Of a stretch of DNA of 64,000 bases, positions 1 to 8,107 are shown in pieces. The stretch comes from Singulisphaera sp. GP187. Its GTDB lineage: Bacteria > Planctomycetota > Planctomycetia > Gemmatales > Gemmataceae. Numbering within the stretch: position 1 is the stretch's first letter; each line of letters starts with the position of its first letter. Below the pieces are notes generated by a model. That model was not told where the DNA came from. It made no database searches and saw only the letters and a list, made by a program, of their open reading frames with translations. The stretch lies in contig CAMDQN010000011.1 of NCBI GenBank assembly GCA_945905925.1, forward strand, positions 1-64,000, in the 5' to 3' direction. The position numbers were made by a program, and so were the translations under genes.

Positions 1-183
1 GCTTGACACGGGAAACCTTGGAAAACTCAGCGGTTTTCGTTTGGGTGGGATGCGGGTTGATGGCTGAAACTATTCGGTCGCCTGAGTCACAAACCATTCC
101 CCACATTGCACTTGCTATGTCAACTCCAAAGATGTCATGAACTGTCAGCTCTGACGGTCGCGGCTCGGACCAGACGCTACGCA

Positions 184-2460
184 TTAACTGAATGCGCTCG
201 AAACCACTCTCGGACGCGATCGCGCGGTCGCCGCGCCAAACACGAGCACCAAGCCCAGCGAACACGCGCTGAGCCACCACCCGACACGGTACGAGCGCGG
301 CGCGAAGCGAAACTCCGCGACCTTCGTACCCGCTGGCACCGGCACCGCGCGGAACGCGTGGTTCGCGCGATACACCGGTACTTCCGCGCCATCGACACGA
401 CACGTCCAGCCGGGGAACCACACGTCGGACAACACCAGCCACCCACCGGAGCCGTCGAGTTCGACCGTGACGCGGTTCGCGCGGTACGCCGCGATTCGCG
501 CCGTTCCGGGTGCCGCGATTTCGGGGTGTGACAACGCGTTGTCACTCGCGATGAGAACGGTGCGCGCGAAGTCGCACGCCTTCAGCGTTTCGAGATGATC
601 CCCGGTCACGCGCTCCGCTTTTGGGACGATCCACGCTCGCGGAACCGGCTTCGCTCTCTCGTTCAGCGTGTGCGGCGGGAGCCTCGAAGGGGTGTTCGGC
701 GCGAGCGGTGCCGGGTCGTCGAGCACAACGCGCCACGCCCCAGGGAGAGGCGGCGCGTTGTTGGGAGCGAGGCGGTGCGTCACGCGGAGCAACTCGAAGA
801 GCGTCGGGTTCCCCACCTCGAAGTTCGGCATCACCTGTTGCGTGTACGGGCTGTTCCCGCGAACCGGTGTGGGGTCGTTCACAACGAAGGCCAGGAACTC
901 GCGGTAGTGACGCACGTCGAGCGGGTTGTAGCCGCGCGGCGTGGCGATACCGTGAACCATTGCTTGAGGCGCGCCGATCCCGAGGAACGACGCCGGGCTG
1001 CCTTCGCCGATGTCGTGATCCAACACGCGCACCGGGTCTGGTTGTGCCTTCAAGTAGTCGAGCGCCGGCGATGCGGGGTACAGGTCTGCTTGCGGCTTCA
1101 CCGTGGGCAGCACCGCGACCGGGCTAACGAGATCGACAAGCAGAATGGTGAGCCACAGTGCCGTTCGCGCGCGTGTGTCGGACATCTGGTTTTGGAGGAC
1201 GCGAACGAACAGCGGCAGCGCGAACACGACCGCGACCCAGTACGCGATGAACGCCCACCACACCTCACCACTCGCGAGCCACAGCCCCAAAATCGTCGGC
1301 ATTCCGACGACGAACACCACGCGGCGGAACCCGCGCGCGAGTGCGATTCGCGCTTCGAGCGACCAACCCGATTGCGTGAGCACGTGCGTGGTGGAACCAG
1401 CGAGGAACGCGAGCGGGAACGCCGCGATGAGGAGCATTCGTGTCGGCACGCGGAACAGGTTGAACACCGGGATCCAGTCGACGAGCGCCGCGCCACCGAT
1501 GGCGAACACGACCAAGCCGCACAGCACGCCGAACTGCCATCGTGAGCGCCCGCCACACACCAGCGGTGCCGCGACCGCCGCCGCGAGCCAGTACACGCCG
1601 AACACGCCCTGCATCTCCCACGAGTGCGGTGGCGAGTACGCGAGCGATGGCCCGAGCAGTGCCAGTGCCGTTTGCAATCCCACGGTGAGCGAACCGCTCG
1701 CGTCGAGTTTGCCGCTGCGCGCGGACCACTGCCCGGCTTCCATCGTGGGAAGCAGTTGCACCATTGCGAGCATCGCCGCGACAACCACCGCACCGAACCA
1801 GCAGGCAGCCCACGCGCGGAGGTCGGCGCGGTCGCGCGGGAACGTCCACGCGACCGCGAACATCCCCGCGTAGAGCGCCCATTGCGGGTGCGTTCCGAGC
1901 GCCAGCAGCGCGAGCGCGATGCCTGCGCACAGCACCGACCACGCCCTTTTGCGCGCGATGCCGCATTCGGCGAACAGCAGCACGAGCGGCAGCCACGTGA
2001 GGCCGGCCGTGACTGTGTGACCCGCGAGCAGCAGGTGTGTCAGCCACTTCGACGACAGCATGAACCCGACCGCCGCGACGACGCTCCCGACTTCGTTCAG
2101 CGCGTGCGAGCGTGCGTAGATGTACGCGAACACACCGGCCGCGATCACGTGCAACGCGATCACCCAGCTCAGCGCCGCGCCCACGGCGATTTCGGGGACG
2201 AGGTACACGACCGCGTTCGGCGGGTAGAACGCGCCGACCTGAACATCGTGAACGAACGGCGACCCGCAGAAATGGTGAGGGTTCCACAAAGGAAGTTCGC
2301 CGGTTTCGCGCCACTCGCGGTTGAGGAACAGTTTGGCCGGCAGGTGTTCGGCGAGGAAGTCCGAGTCCGGCGCGAAGAGCGTTTGCGCCGGGTGCAGCAC
2401 GAGTGGGTGGAAGTAGAGCAGCCAGAGCAGCGAGAGAATGAGGTAAGGTCGGAGGCGCAT
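184..2460 (-). CDS. YfhO-like polytopic membrane protein
   Basis: A 758-residue integral membrane protein. The N-terminus begins with a hydrophobic segment (LILSLLWLLYFHPLVLH) and about a dozen hydrophobic stretches follow through residue ~440. A less hydrophobic ~250-residue C-terminal part with WLVLSDVWFPGWTCRVDG and a last membrane segment closes the protein. The FAPDSDF and PLWNPHHFCGSPF motifs near residues 30-70 and the closing 'YPGW' type region are characteristic of the bacterial YfhO/GT-C-like membrane family, which is linked to lipid-linked sugar transfer. The exact substrate cannot be read from sequence. It reads away from the window start and stands alone, with no partner in an operon. 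The ATG start gives a sensible first membrane segment. The family call is good; the catalytic role is inference. Confidence 0.82.
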   Translation of the reverse strand: MRLRPYLILSLLWLLYFHPLVLHPAQTLFAPDSDFLAEHLPAKLFLNREWRETGELPLWNPHHFCGSPFVHDVQVGAFYPPNAVVYLVPEIAVGAALSWVIALHVIAAGVFAYIYARSHALNEVGSVVAAVGFMLSSKWLTHLLLAGHTVTAGLTWLPLVLLFAECGIARKRAWSVLCAGIALALLALGTHPQWALYAGMFAVAWTFPRDRADLRAWAACWFGAVVVAAMLAMVQLLPTMEAGQWSARSGKLDASGSLTVGLQTALALLGPSLAYSPPHSWEMQGVFGVYWLAAAVAAPLVCGGRSRWQFGVLCGLVVFAIGGAALVDWIPVFNLFRVPTRMLLIAAFPLAFLAGSTTHVLTQSGWSLEARIALARGFRRVVFVVGMPTILGLWLASGEVWWAFIAYWVAVVFALPLFVRVLQNQMSDTRARTALWLTILLVDLVSPVAVLPTVKPQADLYPASPALDYLKAQPDPVRVLDHDIGEGSPASFLGIGAPQAMVHGIATPRGYNPLDVRHYREFLAFVVNDPTPVRGNSPYTQQVMPNFEVGNPTLFELLRVTHRLAPNNAPPLPGAWRVVLDDPAPLAPNTPSRLPPHTLNERAKPVPRAWIVPKAERVTGDHLETLKACDFARTVLIASDNALSHPEIAAPGTARIAAYRANRVTVELDGSGGWLVLSDVWFPGWTCRVDGAEVPVYRANHAFRAVPVPAGTKVAEFRFAPRSYRVGWWLSACSLGLVLVFGAATARSRPRVVSSAFS

Positions 2461-2493
2461 GGTGTGACTTATTTAGTGCGCCTTCGGAACAAT

Positions 2494-2550
2494 GTTTAGC
2501 GTTGGCCACGAAGGGGACGTTACCGCCTCTCTTGGAGCCACCGCTAAACG
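2494..2550. repeat. Family D inverted repeat (GTTTAGCGTTGG ends)
   Basis: The left arm GTTTAGCGTTGGCC is mirrored by GGAGCCACCGCTAAACG, with a ~25-nt centre. It lies between two minus-strand genes, downstream of the LRR gene's 3' side neighbour and upstream of nothing obvious. Related copies occur near 6425, 13577, 18857 and 19127. Confidence 0.7.
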
Positions 2551-2560
2551 TCGATCGATG

Positions 2561-3868
2561 TTAGGGGAACGCCTGAGTGGTGCCGCTCAGGATGATGTTG
2601 AGCTTCGGCAACTCCTTCTTGAGCGCCGCTTGTGCCTCGGGCGTCGTCTTTGCGAACGCGATCTTGAGTTCGGTCAGCTCCTTCAGCGCGGCGAACTGCT
2701 TCAGGCTCGCGTCGTTCAGGTCGCTGAAGATCAGGTCGAGCGCGCGGAGCTTGGTCAATTTCAGGATGTGCGGAACCGCGGCGTTCACGCCCTTGTCGAA
2801 CCGGTACAGCGCGAGTTCTTCGAGGTCGGTGAGGTTCGCGAGCGCCGCCACGCCCGCGGCGGTCAGCGGCCCGACGTGGATTCGTAGCGACTTCAGCCCC
2901 TTCAACTTGCCGAGTTCGATCACCGCGTCCTCCGGCATCGGCGGCCCTTCGAGCGTGAGCGCGGACAACTTCGGGAGCGCCTGAAGTGATTTTGCGCCGG
3001 TCGCGGTGAGGTCGTTGGTGGCGAGCCGAAGGTTGGTGAGGTTCTTCAGGGGCGAGAGGGCCGCGAGGTTCGCGTGACCGGCTGGGCCGTCGATGGTTAG
3101 CCCCGTGAGGTCGGTCAACTCCGCGACCTTCGCCAAGCCGGTCGGCGGGGACTTCGGCGGTTCCGTTTGGCCCTCCATGACGGCCACGCGCAGGGCCAGC
3201 GTCCGCAGGCTCTTCATCTTGGCAAGCGCGACGAAGAACGCTTCCGAGTTATTCGGCACCGCGCAACTCAGGTGCGACAGCGTCGCGAACCCGGCGATGT
3301 CTTCGACGGCGAACGCGGTCCACCCGTCGGCGGTGAGCGATTCGAGGTTCTTCATCTTGTGCAGCGGGCGCAGCACGTCCGGCTTGCCGCGAAACAGTTT
3401 GACGCTCACCGCGCGGAGCGATGCGACCTTCGCGACCGACTCGAAGTGTTCGGCGGTGTAGTCGCCGTCGCCGAGGAATAGCTTCTTGATGGGCGGTCCG
3501 TCCGCGAGTTCCTTGAGTGACGCGAGGTCGGTCGCCCCGGCGAACGTGATGGTTTCGAGTCGCGGGTGTGCTTTGAGCGACTTCAGTGTGCCCGGCTCGA
3601 ACTTGATGTTGTAGCCGCCGAGTTCCTTGAGGTGTTTCAGCTCGTTCAATAGCTCCACGAGTTTCGTGTCGATCACACGGTAGTTGAGGAACACCGCGAC
3701 GACCGGCTTGTCGGGGTGCTTCTCGTCCACTTGCACCGTGGTCGTGATTTTCTTGAGTTCGGCGATGGCCTTCACTTCCTCAGGGGAAACCTTGTCCTGT
3801 GCCCGCGCGGAGTTGGCGCACATGACCAGCGCGAGAACGAGGGCTGAACCAACGAGCATTCGAGACAT
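2561..3868 (-). CDS. Secreted leucine-rich repeat protein
   Basis: A 435-residue protein with a clear Sec signal peptide (MSRMLVGSALVLALVMCANSA, probable cleavage after ARA). Irregular leucine-rich repeats run from about residue 60 to the end, with recurring blocks such as LKNLTNLRLATNDL, LKGLKSLRIHVGPL and LTKLRALDLIFSDL at ~24-residue spacing. Short LRR proteins of this type are abundant in Planctomycetes and serve as extracytoplasmic binding scaffolds; the ligand is unknown. No membrane anchor or enzyme domain is seen. The start codon is followed immediately by the signal peptide, so the start is secure. A long palindrome separates it from nuoH upstream, so it is probably not co-transcribed strongly with it. 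Confidence 0.85.
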   Translation of the reverse strand: MSRMLVGSALVLALVMCANSARAQDKVSPEEVKAIAELKKITTTVQVDEKHPDKPVVAVFLNYRVIDTKLVELLNELKHLKELGGYNIKFEPGTLKSLKAHPRLETITFAGATDLASLKELADGPPIKKLFLGDGDYTAEHFESVAKVASLRAVSVKLFRGKPDVLRPLHKMKNLESLTADGWTAFAVEDIAGFATLSHLSCAVPNNSEAFFVALAKMKSLRTLALRVAVMEGQTEPPKSPPTGLAKVAELTDLTGLTIDGPAGHANLAALSPLKNLTNLRLATNDLTATGAKSLQALPKLSALTLEGPPMPEDAVIELGKLKGLKSLRIHVGPLTAAGVAALANLTDLEELALYRFDKGVNAAVPHILKLTKLRALDLIFSDLNDASLKQFAALKELTELKIAFAKTTPEAQAALKKELPKLNIILSGTTQAFP

Positions 3869-3895
3869 TGGAGTTCCTCAGTTTGAGCTACTCGC

Positions 3896-3991
3896 AGAAC
3901 CCCTCCCCAACCCCTCCCCTAAGAAGGGAGGGGCTTCAGACTCCGGCTCCCCCTCCCTTCTTAGGGGAGGGGGTTGGGGGGAGAGGTTCTT
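3896..3991. repeat. Family A long palindrome
   Basis: Arms of about 42 nt (AGAACCCCTCCCCAACCCC and its complement) each contain the core CCCTAAGAAGGGAGGGG, with a ~12-nt loop. The repeat starts inside the nuoH stop codon and ends ~27 nt before the LRR start codon. It could fold into a very stable hairpin and act as a terminator or processing signal. Other copies lie at 15339, 42650 and 55156, with variants elsewhere. Confidence 0.9.
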
Positions 3992-5213
3992 ACTTCCGCC
4001 CGGGTAGTGTCGAGGCTTGCCCGCCCCACGCGCCGGGGAGTTCGCCCGCCGGCGCGCTCGCCGTTCCCGCGGAGCGGAACAGGCTCAGCGTCACGCCCAG
4101 CACGAAACTCACGCACCCGAAGGCGAGGACGAACTTCACCACGTTCGCAATCGAAGGTGGCACCGCCAGTTGCCACAGACACACGCCGACGAGCAGCACG
4201 CAACTGATCGGCAGGAAGTATTTCAGGCACGTCATCATGACTTGATCGATGCGGAGGCGCGGGAAGCTCCACCGCATCCAGATCATCACCAGCACCAGCA
4301 CCCAGCACTTGCCGACGAACACGGTGAGGTTCAGCAAGTTGCCCCACCAGAAGCCCAGTTGCGCTGGTGCCGACGGCTCGAACGGCAACAGCCCCGTGTG
4401 CCAGCCGCCGAGGAACAGCAGCGCGGCCAAGCCGCTGACGGCGAACATGCTGCCGTACTCCGCGAGGAAGAAGTACGACCACCGGATACCGCTGTACTCC
4501 GTGTGGAACCCCGCGACCAGTTCGCTCTCGGCTTCGGCGAGGTCGAACGGGGCGCGCTTACAACTCGCCACCGCCGTGATGAAGAAGATGAAGAACGCGA
4601 CGAACGTGAACGGGTCGTGGAACAGGTTCCAGTTCCAGAACGGCCCAACCTGTTGCGCGCCTACCACGTTCAGATTCAGAGTGCCGGCCACACACACGGG
4701 CACAACGACACACATCGCGCGGGGGACTTCGTAGCTCACCATCTGCGCCGCTTCGCGGACGCCGCCGAACAGCGCCCACTTGCTTGCGGACGCGTACCCG
4801 GCCAGCACGATGCCGAACACTTCGCTCGACAGCACCGCGAGCACGAAGAACACGCCGACGCTCAAGTCCTGCGCGACGAGGTTCGCGCCGAACGGCAGCG
4901 CGAGGAACCCGCAGAACGCGGCGCAGAATGTTAGATACGGTGCGAGCCTGAACAGGAACTTATCGGAGCCTTGCGGCGCGACGTCTTCCTTCGCGATGAG
5001 CTTCACGCCATCGGCGAGCGATTGGAGCAGCCCGAACGGGCCGACGCGGGTGGGGCCGGCGCGATCCTGCATTCGCGCGGATACTTTGCGTTCGGCCCAG
5101 GTGCCGAAAAACGCGGCCAGCCCGATGAACCCGAACAGCAGCGCGGCAGCGAGTACGCCACCGGCGAAGAGCTTCAACTCGGGCGACAGGAAGTCGGGCC
5201 ACAGTTCGGGCAC
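3990..5213 (-). CDS. nuoH: NADH-quinone oxidoreductase subunit H
   Basis: A 407-residue homologue of the membrane subunit H (ND1) of respiratory complex I, which forms part of the quinone chamber and proton path. The family signatures are visible: ERKVSARMQDRAGPTRVGPFG near residue 40, the GGVREAAQMVSYEVPRA segment near 155, and the acidic loop PFDLAEAESELVAGFHTEYSG near 220. At least eight hydrophobic helices are present. The length is slightly above the usual 320-350 because of a C-terminal extension of about 30 residues rich in Ala, Gly and Pro. No other nuo gene is adjacent on either side, so this gene is detached from a complex I operon. Its stop codon lies at the border of a family A palindrome. 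Confidence 0.95.
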   Translation of the reverse strand: MPELWPDFLSPELKLFAGGVLAAALLFGFIGLAAFFGTWAERKVSARMQDRAGPTRVGPFGLLQSLADGVKLIAKEDVAPQGSDKFLFRLAPYLTFCAAFCGFLALPFGANLVAQDLSVGVFFVLAVLSSEVFGIVLAGYASASKWALFGGVREAAQMVSYEVPRAMCVVVPVCVAGTLNLNVVGAQQVGPFWNWNLFHDPFTFVAFFIFFITAVASCKRAPFDLAEAESELVAGFHTEYSGIRWSYFFLAEYGSMFAVSGLAALLFLGGWHTGLLPFEPSAPAQLGFWWGNLLNLTVFVGKCWVLVLVMIWMRWSFPRLRIDQVMMTCLKYFLPISCVLLVGVCLWQLAVPPSIANVVKFVLAFGCVSFVLGVTLSLFRSAGTASAPAGELPGAWGGQASTLPGRK

Positions 5214-5424
5214 GTCGCGTTACCTGAAGGGAGAGGAGGAACGCCACCCGGCCGGGGTACTGACTCCCAGCCTCCGCTTTAGCACGAAGCGGGGTCTTGA
5301 CCTGTAAGACCCGTGCGGGTTTGTGCAAGGCACAACTGACAACCGTCCACGGCGTGACGCCGCAGCAATCGCTACCTCGATACCGGCCAGGTGGCGTCGA
5401 AAGTGTATGCGAGGCGAGCGAAGA

Positions 5425-5558
5425 AACCCACCCCCAACCCCTCCCCCTCCCTGCAGGGAGGGGAGAAAGAGTTGGGCGATTCTTCCAGCAACAGCGGCGC
5501 GGGAATGTCTTGCTCCCCTTAACCCTTTAGGGAGGGGGCTGAGGGGTAGGTTGTCTTT
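5425..5558. repeat. Variant family A repeat pair in a gene-free stretch
   Basis: The 344-nt gap between nuoH and the SDR gene holds no convincing gene. Its 3' half contains a small hairpin (CCCTCCCTGCAGGGAGGG, near 5445-5465) and a second block (CCCTTTAGGGAGGGGG, near 5523). Their outer flanks AACCCACCCC and GGGGTAGGTT are complementary. The block abuts the SDR stop codon. The remaining part of the gap, 5214-5424, shows nothing I can name. Confidence 0.65.
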
Positions 5559-6316
5559 TAATACGTCGCCCTTCCCCCGCTGATGTCGAAACAGAACCCC
5601 GTAGTGAAACTGCAATCCGCGCTGCTCAGGAAGTGAACCAGCGCCGCCACTTCGTCCGGCTTCCCGGTGCGGCCCAGCGGGATCTTCGACAGCATCATGT
5701 TGATGGTCGCCTGGTCGAGTTGGTCCAGAATCGGCGTCTGAATCACGGCCGGGGACACGCTGTTCACGCAGATGTCGCCCTTCCCCACTAACTCCTTCGA
5801 CAGCGACTTTGTCAACGCGATCACGGCCGCTTTGCTCGCGGAGTACGGCCCCATCTTCGGGTTACCCTCCTTACCGGCGATGCTCGCGATGTTCACGATG
5901 CGCCCGTACTTCCGCTCGATCATGCCGGGCAGCACCGCTTTGCAACACAGCACGAGACCGGTCACGTTGATGCCGAGTACGAACTCCCAGTCTTCGCGAA
6001 CGCTTTCCCAGATCGGCACGTCGCGTCCTTTGCGCGAGGCGACCCCGGCGTTGTTCACGAGTACGTCCACCGGGCCGGCCTTCGACACGATCTCCGCGAA
6101 TACGCGGTCCAAGTCCGCTTCTTTCGTGAGGTCGCCCACCAGCGCGACGCCACCGATTTCCTTCGCGACCCGGTTCGCGCTGTCCGCGTTCATGTCGAAC
6201 ACGCCGACCTTCGCGCCCGCGCCGGCGAGTCGCTTACAGATGGCTTCACCGATGCCCTGGCCACCGCCGGTCACCACCGCCACCTTGCCCACCATGCCGA
6301 AATAGTTCGTTGACAC
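5558..6316 (-). CDS. SDR-family NAD(P)-dependent oxidoreductase
   Basis: A classical short-chain dehydrogenase/reductase of about 252 residues. It shows the Rossmann motif TGGGQGIGEA, the NNAGVAS motif, the catalytic Ser in NIASIAGKEG, and the YSASK catalytic Tyr/Lys pair. The C-terminal LSSADCSFTTGFCFDISGG is typical of FabG-like/acetoacetyl or sugar-alcohol dehydrogenases. The substrate cannot be assigned. I prefer the GTG start at 6316 because AGGTG sits ~4 nt upstream and the residues STNYFGMVGK match the usual beginning of the family. A longer ATG frame to 6367 and a shorter ATG at 6295 are possible. It stands alone, followed by a repeat that borders its stop codon. Confidence 0.9.
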   Translation of the reverse strand: MSTNYFGMVGKVAVVTGGGQGIGEAICKRLAGAGAKVGVFDMNADSANRVAKEIGGVALVGDLTKEADLDRVFAEIVSKAGPVDVLVNNAGVASRKGRDVPIWESVREDWEFVLGINVTGLVLCCKAVLPGMIERKYGRIVNIASIAGKEGNPKMGPYSASKAAVIALTKSLSKELVGKGDICVNSVSPAVIQTPILDQLDQATINMMLSKIPLGRTGKPDEVAALVHFLSSADCSFTTGFCFDISGGRATY

Positions 6317-6424
6317 GTCGCACCTGCTAGGAGAATCGTTACGGTTGGATACGTTGTAGACGCTCAATCGCAGTCTGGCCTTCCCTCAGTTGCTTGTGTT
6401 TCGCACAATAGAGTGCATTCCCAA

Positions 6425-6462
6425 GGTTAGCGTTGGCCCCGCAGGGCCGCGCCTCTGGTAAA
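6425..6462. repeat. Family D repeat, single copy
   Basis: GGTTAGCGTTGGCCCCGCAG and the next bases resemble one arm of the family D repeat seen at 2494 and 18857. It sits just upstream of the NYN gene and no mirrored arm is visible nearby. Confidence 0.55.
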
Positions 6463-6472
6463 GCGAGCAGGG

Positions 6473-7963
6473 ATGAAATCACACCGCGCGGGCGACGGCG
6501 AACGGTCGCTGGCCGTGTTCATCGACTTCGAGAACATGGGCCTGGGCTTCAACAACCGTCGCGACCGGTTCGAGATCGCAAAGGTGCTCGAACGGCTCGT
6601 CGAGAAGGGCAAGATCGTCTGCAAGAAGGCGTACGCCGACTGGAGCCGGTTCGGATTCTACACCGGCGGGCTGCACGAAGCGGCCATCGAACTCATCGAG
6701 ATCCCGCGGCGCGGGATGACCGGCAAGAACTCCGCCGACATTCGGCTCGTCGTGGACGCGATTGACCTCGCGTACTCCAAGGATCACATCGACACGTTCG
6801 TGATCGTGTCCGGCGACAGCGACTTTTCGCCGCTCGTTTCGAAACTGAAAGAACTCGGCAAGCACGTCATCGGGTTGGGCCTGTCCGACGCGACCTCGGA
6901 TCTCCTGCGCGACAACTGCGACGAGTTCATCTATTACGAAGACCTCGACCGCGCGCCGATCATCCCGACCGCGATGAACGAGCAAATCCCGGAGAAGAAG
7001 CGCAAAGTGTTCGCGATGCTCCTCGATTCGCTTCTCGCGCTACGGCGAGAGAACAAGGAAGTCATCTACTCGTCGATGCTCAAGGACACGATCAAACGGA
7101 AGAAGCCGTCGTTCAATGAGGACTACTACGGCTACCGCACCTTCAGCGAGTTGCTCGAAGACGCGCAGCGCGAAGGCTTGTTAGAACTGGACAAGCACCG
7201 CACGAGCGGCATGTACGTGGTGACGCGGTTCGGGCTGGAACTGAAGTCCACATCGCTCGCGCCGCCGGCCGCGCGTGTGATTCAGATTCAGCCCGCGCCC
7301 CGCAACGGCGGCGAATCGCGGAAGGTGATCGAACTGCCCCCGCGCAACGGGAACGAACCGCGACCGGCGATCGAACCTCCGGCCCGCAACGCGATCGAAC
7401 CGCGCAAGGCTGTGGAGCCGCCGAAGCCGGTTCCGTTGGCCGAGACTCGCTTGCCGTTGCCCGCGCCGGTTCGGCCGGTTGCACCGGTACCGGTCAAGCC
7501 AGTCGCGCCGCTGAAGCCGCCCGCACCACCGCGCCCGCGAGAGAAGTTCGAGGAGACGACCGACGACCGGCCGCTTGGCCGCGAGTTGGTGGACGATTTC
7601 GACGCACTCGACGACGAACCGCTCGACGAGATTCCGAGTTACTCGCCGAAGAAAGTGGAGCCGAAGCCTGCGAAGCCCGCGACCCGGCCCGCTGCGAAGC
7701 AACCCACGGCCAAGCCGGTTGCGAAGCAACCCGCGACCCGGCCCGTTGCGAAGCAACCCACGGCCAAGCCGGTTGCGAAGGTCAAAGAGCCGGCACCAGC
7801 GAAGCCCGCGGGCCCCCGACCCGCGGCCAAGCCGGTCGCAAAAGAACCGGTGGCGAAAGAGATCCCACCCGCGAAGCCCGAGCCAAAGCCAACACCGAAG
7901 CCCGCGCCGAAACCGCTTCCGCAGGTCAGCGACGACGACGACGAGTTCGGCGCCGGGTTGTAA
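6473..7963 (+). CDS. NYN (DUF88) + LOTUS/OST-HTH domain protein with Pro/Lys-rich tail
   Basis: A 496-residue protein in three parts. Residues ~10-160 are a NYN/PIN-like nuclease domain of the LabA/DUF88 type, with AVFIDFENM at the first acidic position, KNSADIRLVVDAI with the second, and VIVSGDSDFSPLV with the third. All are consistent with metal-dependent RNase active-site residues. Residues ~170-245 (KKRKVFAMLLDSLL to SGMYVVTRF) match the small OST-HTH/LOTUS winged-helix fold that binds RNA. The remainder is a low-complexity tail rich in Pro, Ala and Lys with an 18-residue tandem repeat, ending in the acidic SDDDDEF. Such proteins are linked to RNA turnover or regulation; no specific target is known. 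It is transcribed alone, diverging from the SDR gene. Confidence 0.88.
   Translation: MKSHRAGDGERSLAVFIDFENMGLGFNNRRDRFEIAKVLERLVEKGKIVCKKAYADWSRFGFYTGGLHEAAIELIEIPRRGMTGKNSADIRLVVDAIDLAYSKDHIDTFVIVSGDSDFSPLVSKLKELGKHVIGLGLSDATSDLLRDNCDEFIYYEDLDRAPIIPTAMNEQIPEKKRKVFAMLLDSLLALRRENKEVIYSSMLKDTIKRKKPSFNEDYYGYRTFSELLEDAQREGLLELDKHRTSGMYVVTRFGLELKSTSLAPPAARVIQIQPAPRNGGESRKVIELPPRNGNEPRPAIEPPARNAIEPRKAVEPPKPVPLAETRLPLPAPVRPVAPVPVKPVAPLKPPAPPRPREKFEETTDDRPLGRELVDDFDALDDEPLDEIPSYSPKKVEPKPAKPATRPAAKQPTAKPVAKQPATRPVAKQPTAKPVAKVKEPAPAKPAGPRPAAKPVAKEPVAKEIPPAKPEPKPTPKPAPKPLPQVSDDDDEFGAGL
7681..7780. repeat. 54-bp tandem repeat inside the NYN-LOTUS gene
   Basis: Almost two copies of a 54-bp unit beginning GACCCGGCCCG encode the 18-residue module ending KQPTAKPVAK. 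The unit differs at one base between copies (GCT versus GTT), so this is a recent in-frame duplication in the low-complexity tail. Confidence 0.85.
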
Positions 7964-7971
7964 GGTTCCAA

Positions 7972-8058
7972 GGCGAGCGGGGGGCGGAAGCCCCCTGGTA
8001 AACCTCATCACAACCTTTTGCTCCTGCGCTCAACAGGGGGCTTACGCCCCCCACTCAC
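7972..8058. repeat. Family J inverted repeat (GGCGAGCGGGGGGCGGAAGC type)
   Basis: The left arm GGCGAGCGGGGGGCGGAAGC begins 8 nt after the NYN-gene stop. The mirrored arm CAGGGGGCTTACGCCCCCC occurs at 8034, with a loop of ~35 nt. It is a good candidate for the terminator of the NYN gene. Confidence 0.8.
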
Positions 8059-8107
8059 CTGCGCGTATACTCTTCTCCACATTCCCCTCTGCCGGAGATA
8101 TCCTCTC

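Noticed and set aside
3896-3991. A CRISPR array suspected from dispersed similar repeats
   Set aside because: Copies are palindromes 5-30 kb apart without regular spacers, and no cas gene is present.
5220-5615. A 131-codon minus-strand frame in the nuoH-SDR gap
   Set aside because: It consists largely of repeat-coded residues (LPSLQGGGGVGGGF) and overlaps the SDR 3' end out of frame; no ribosome binding site.
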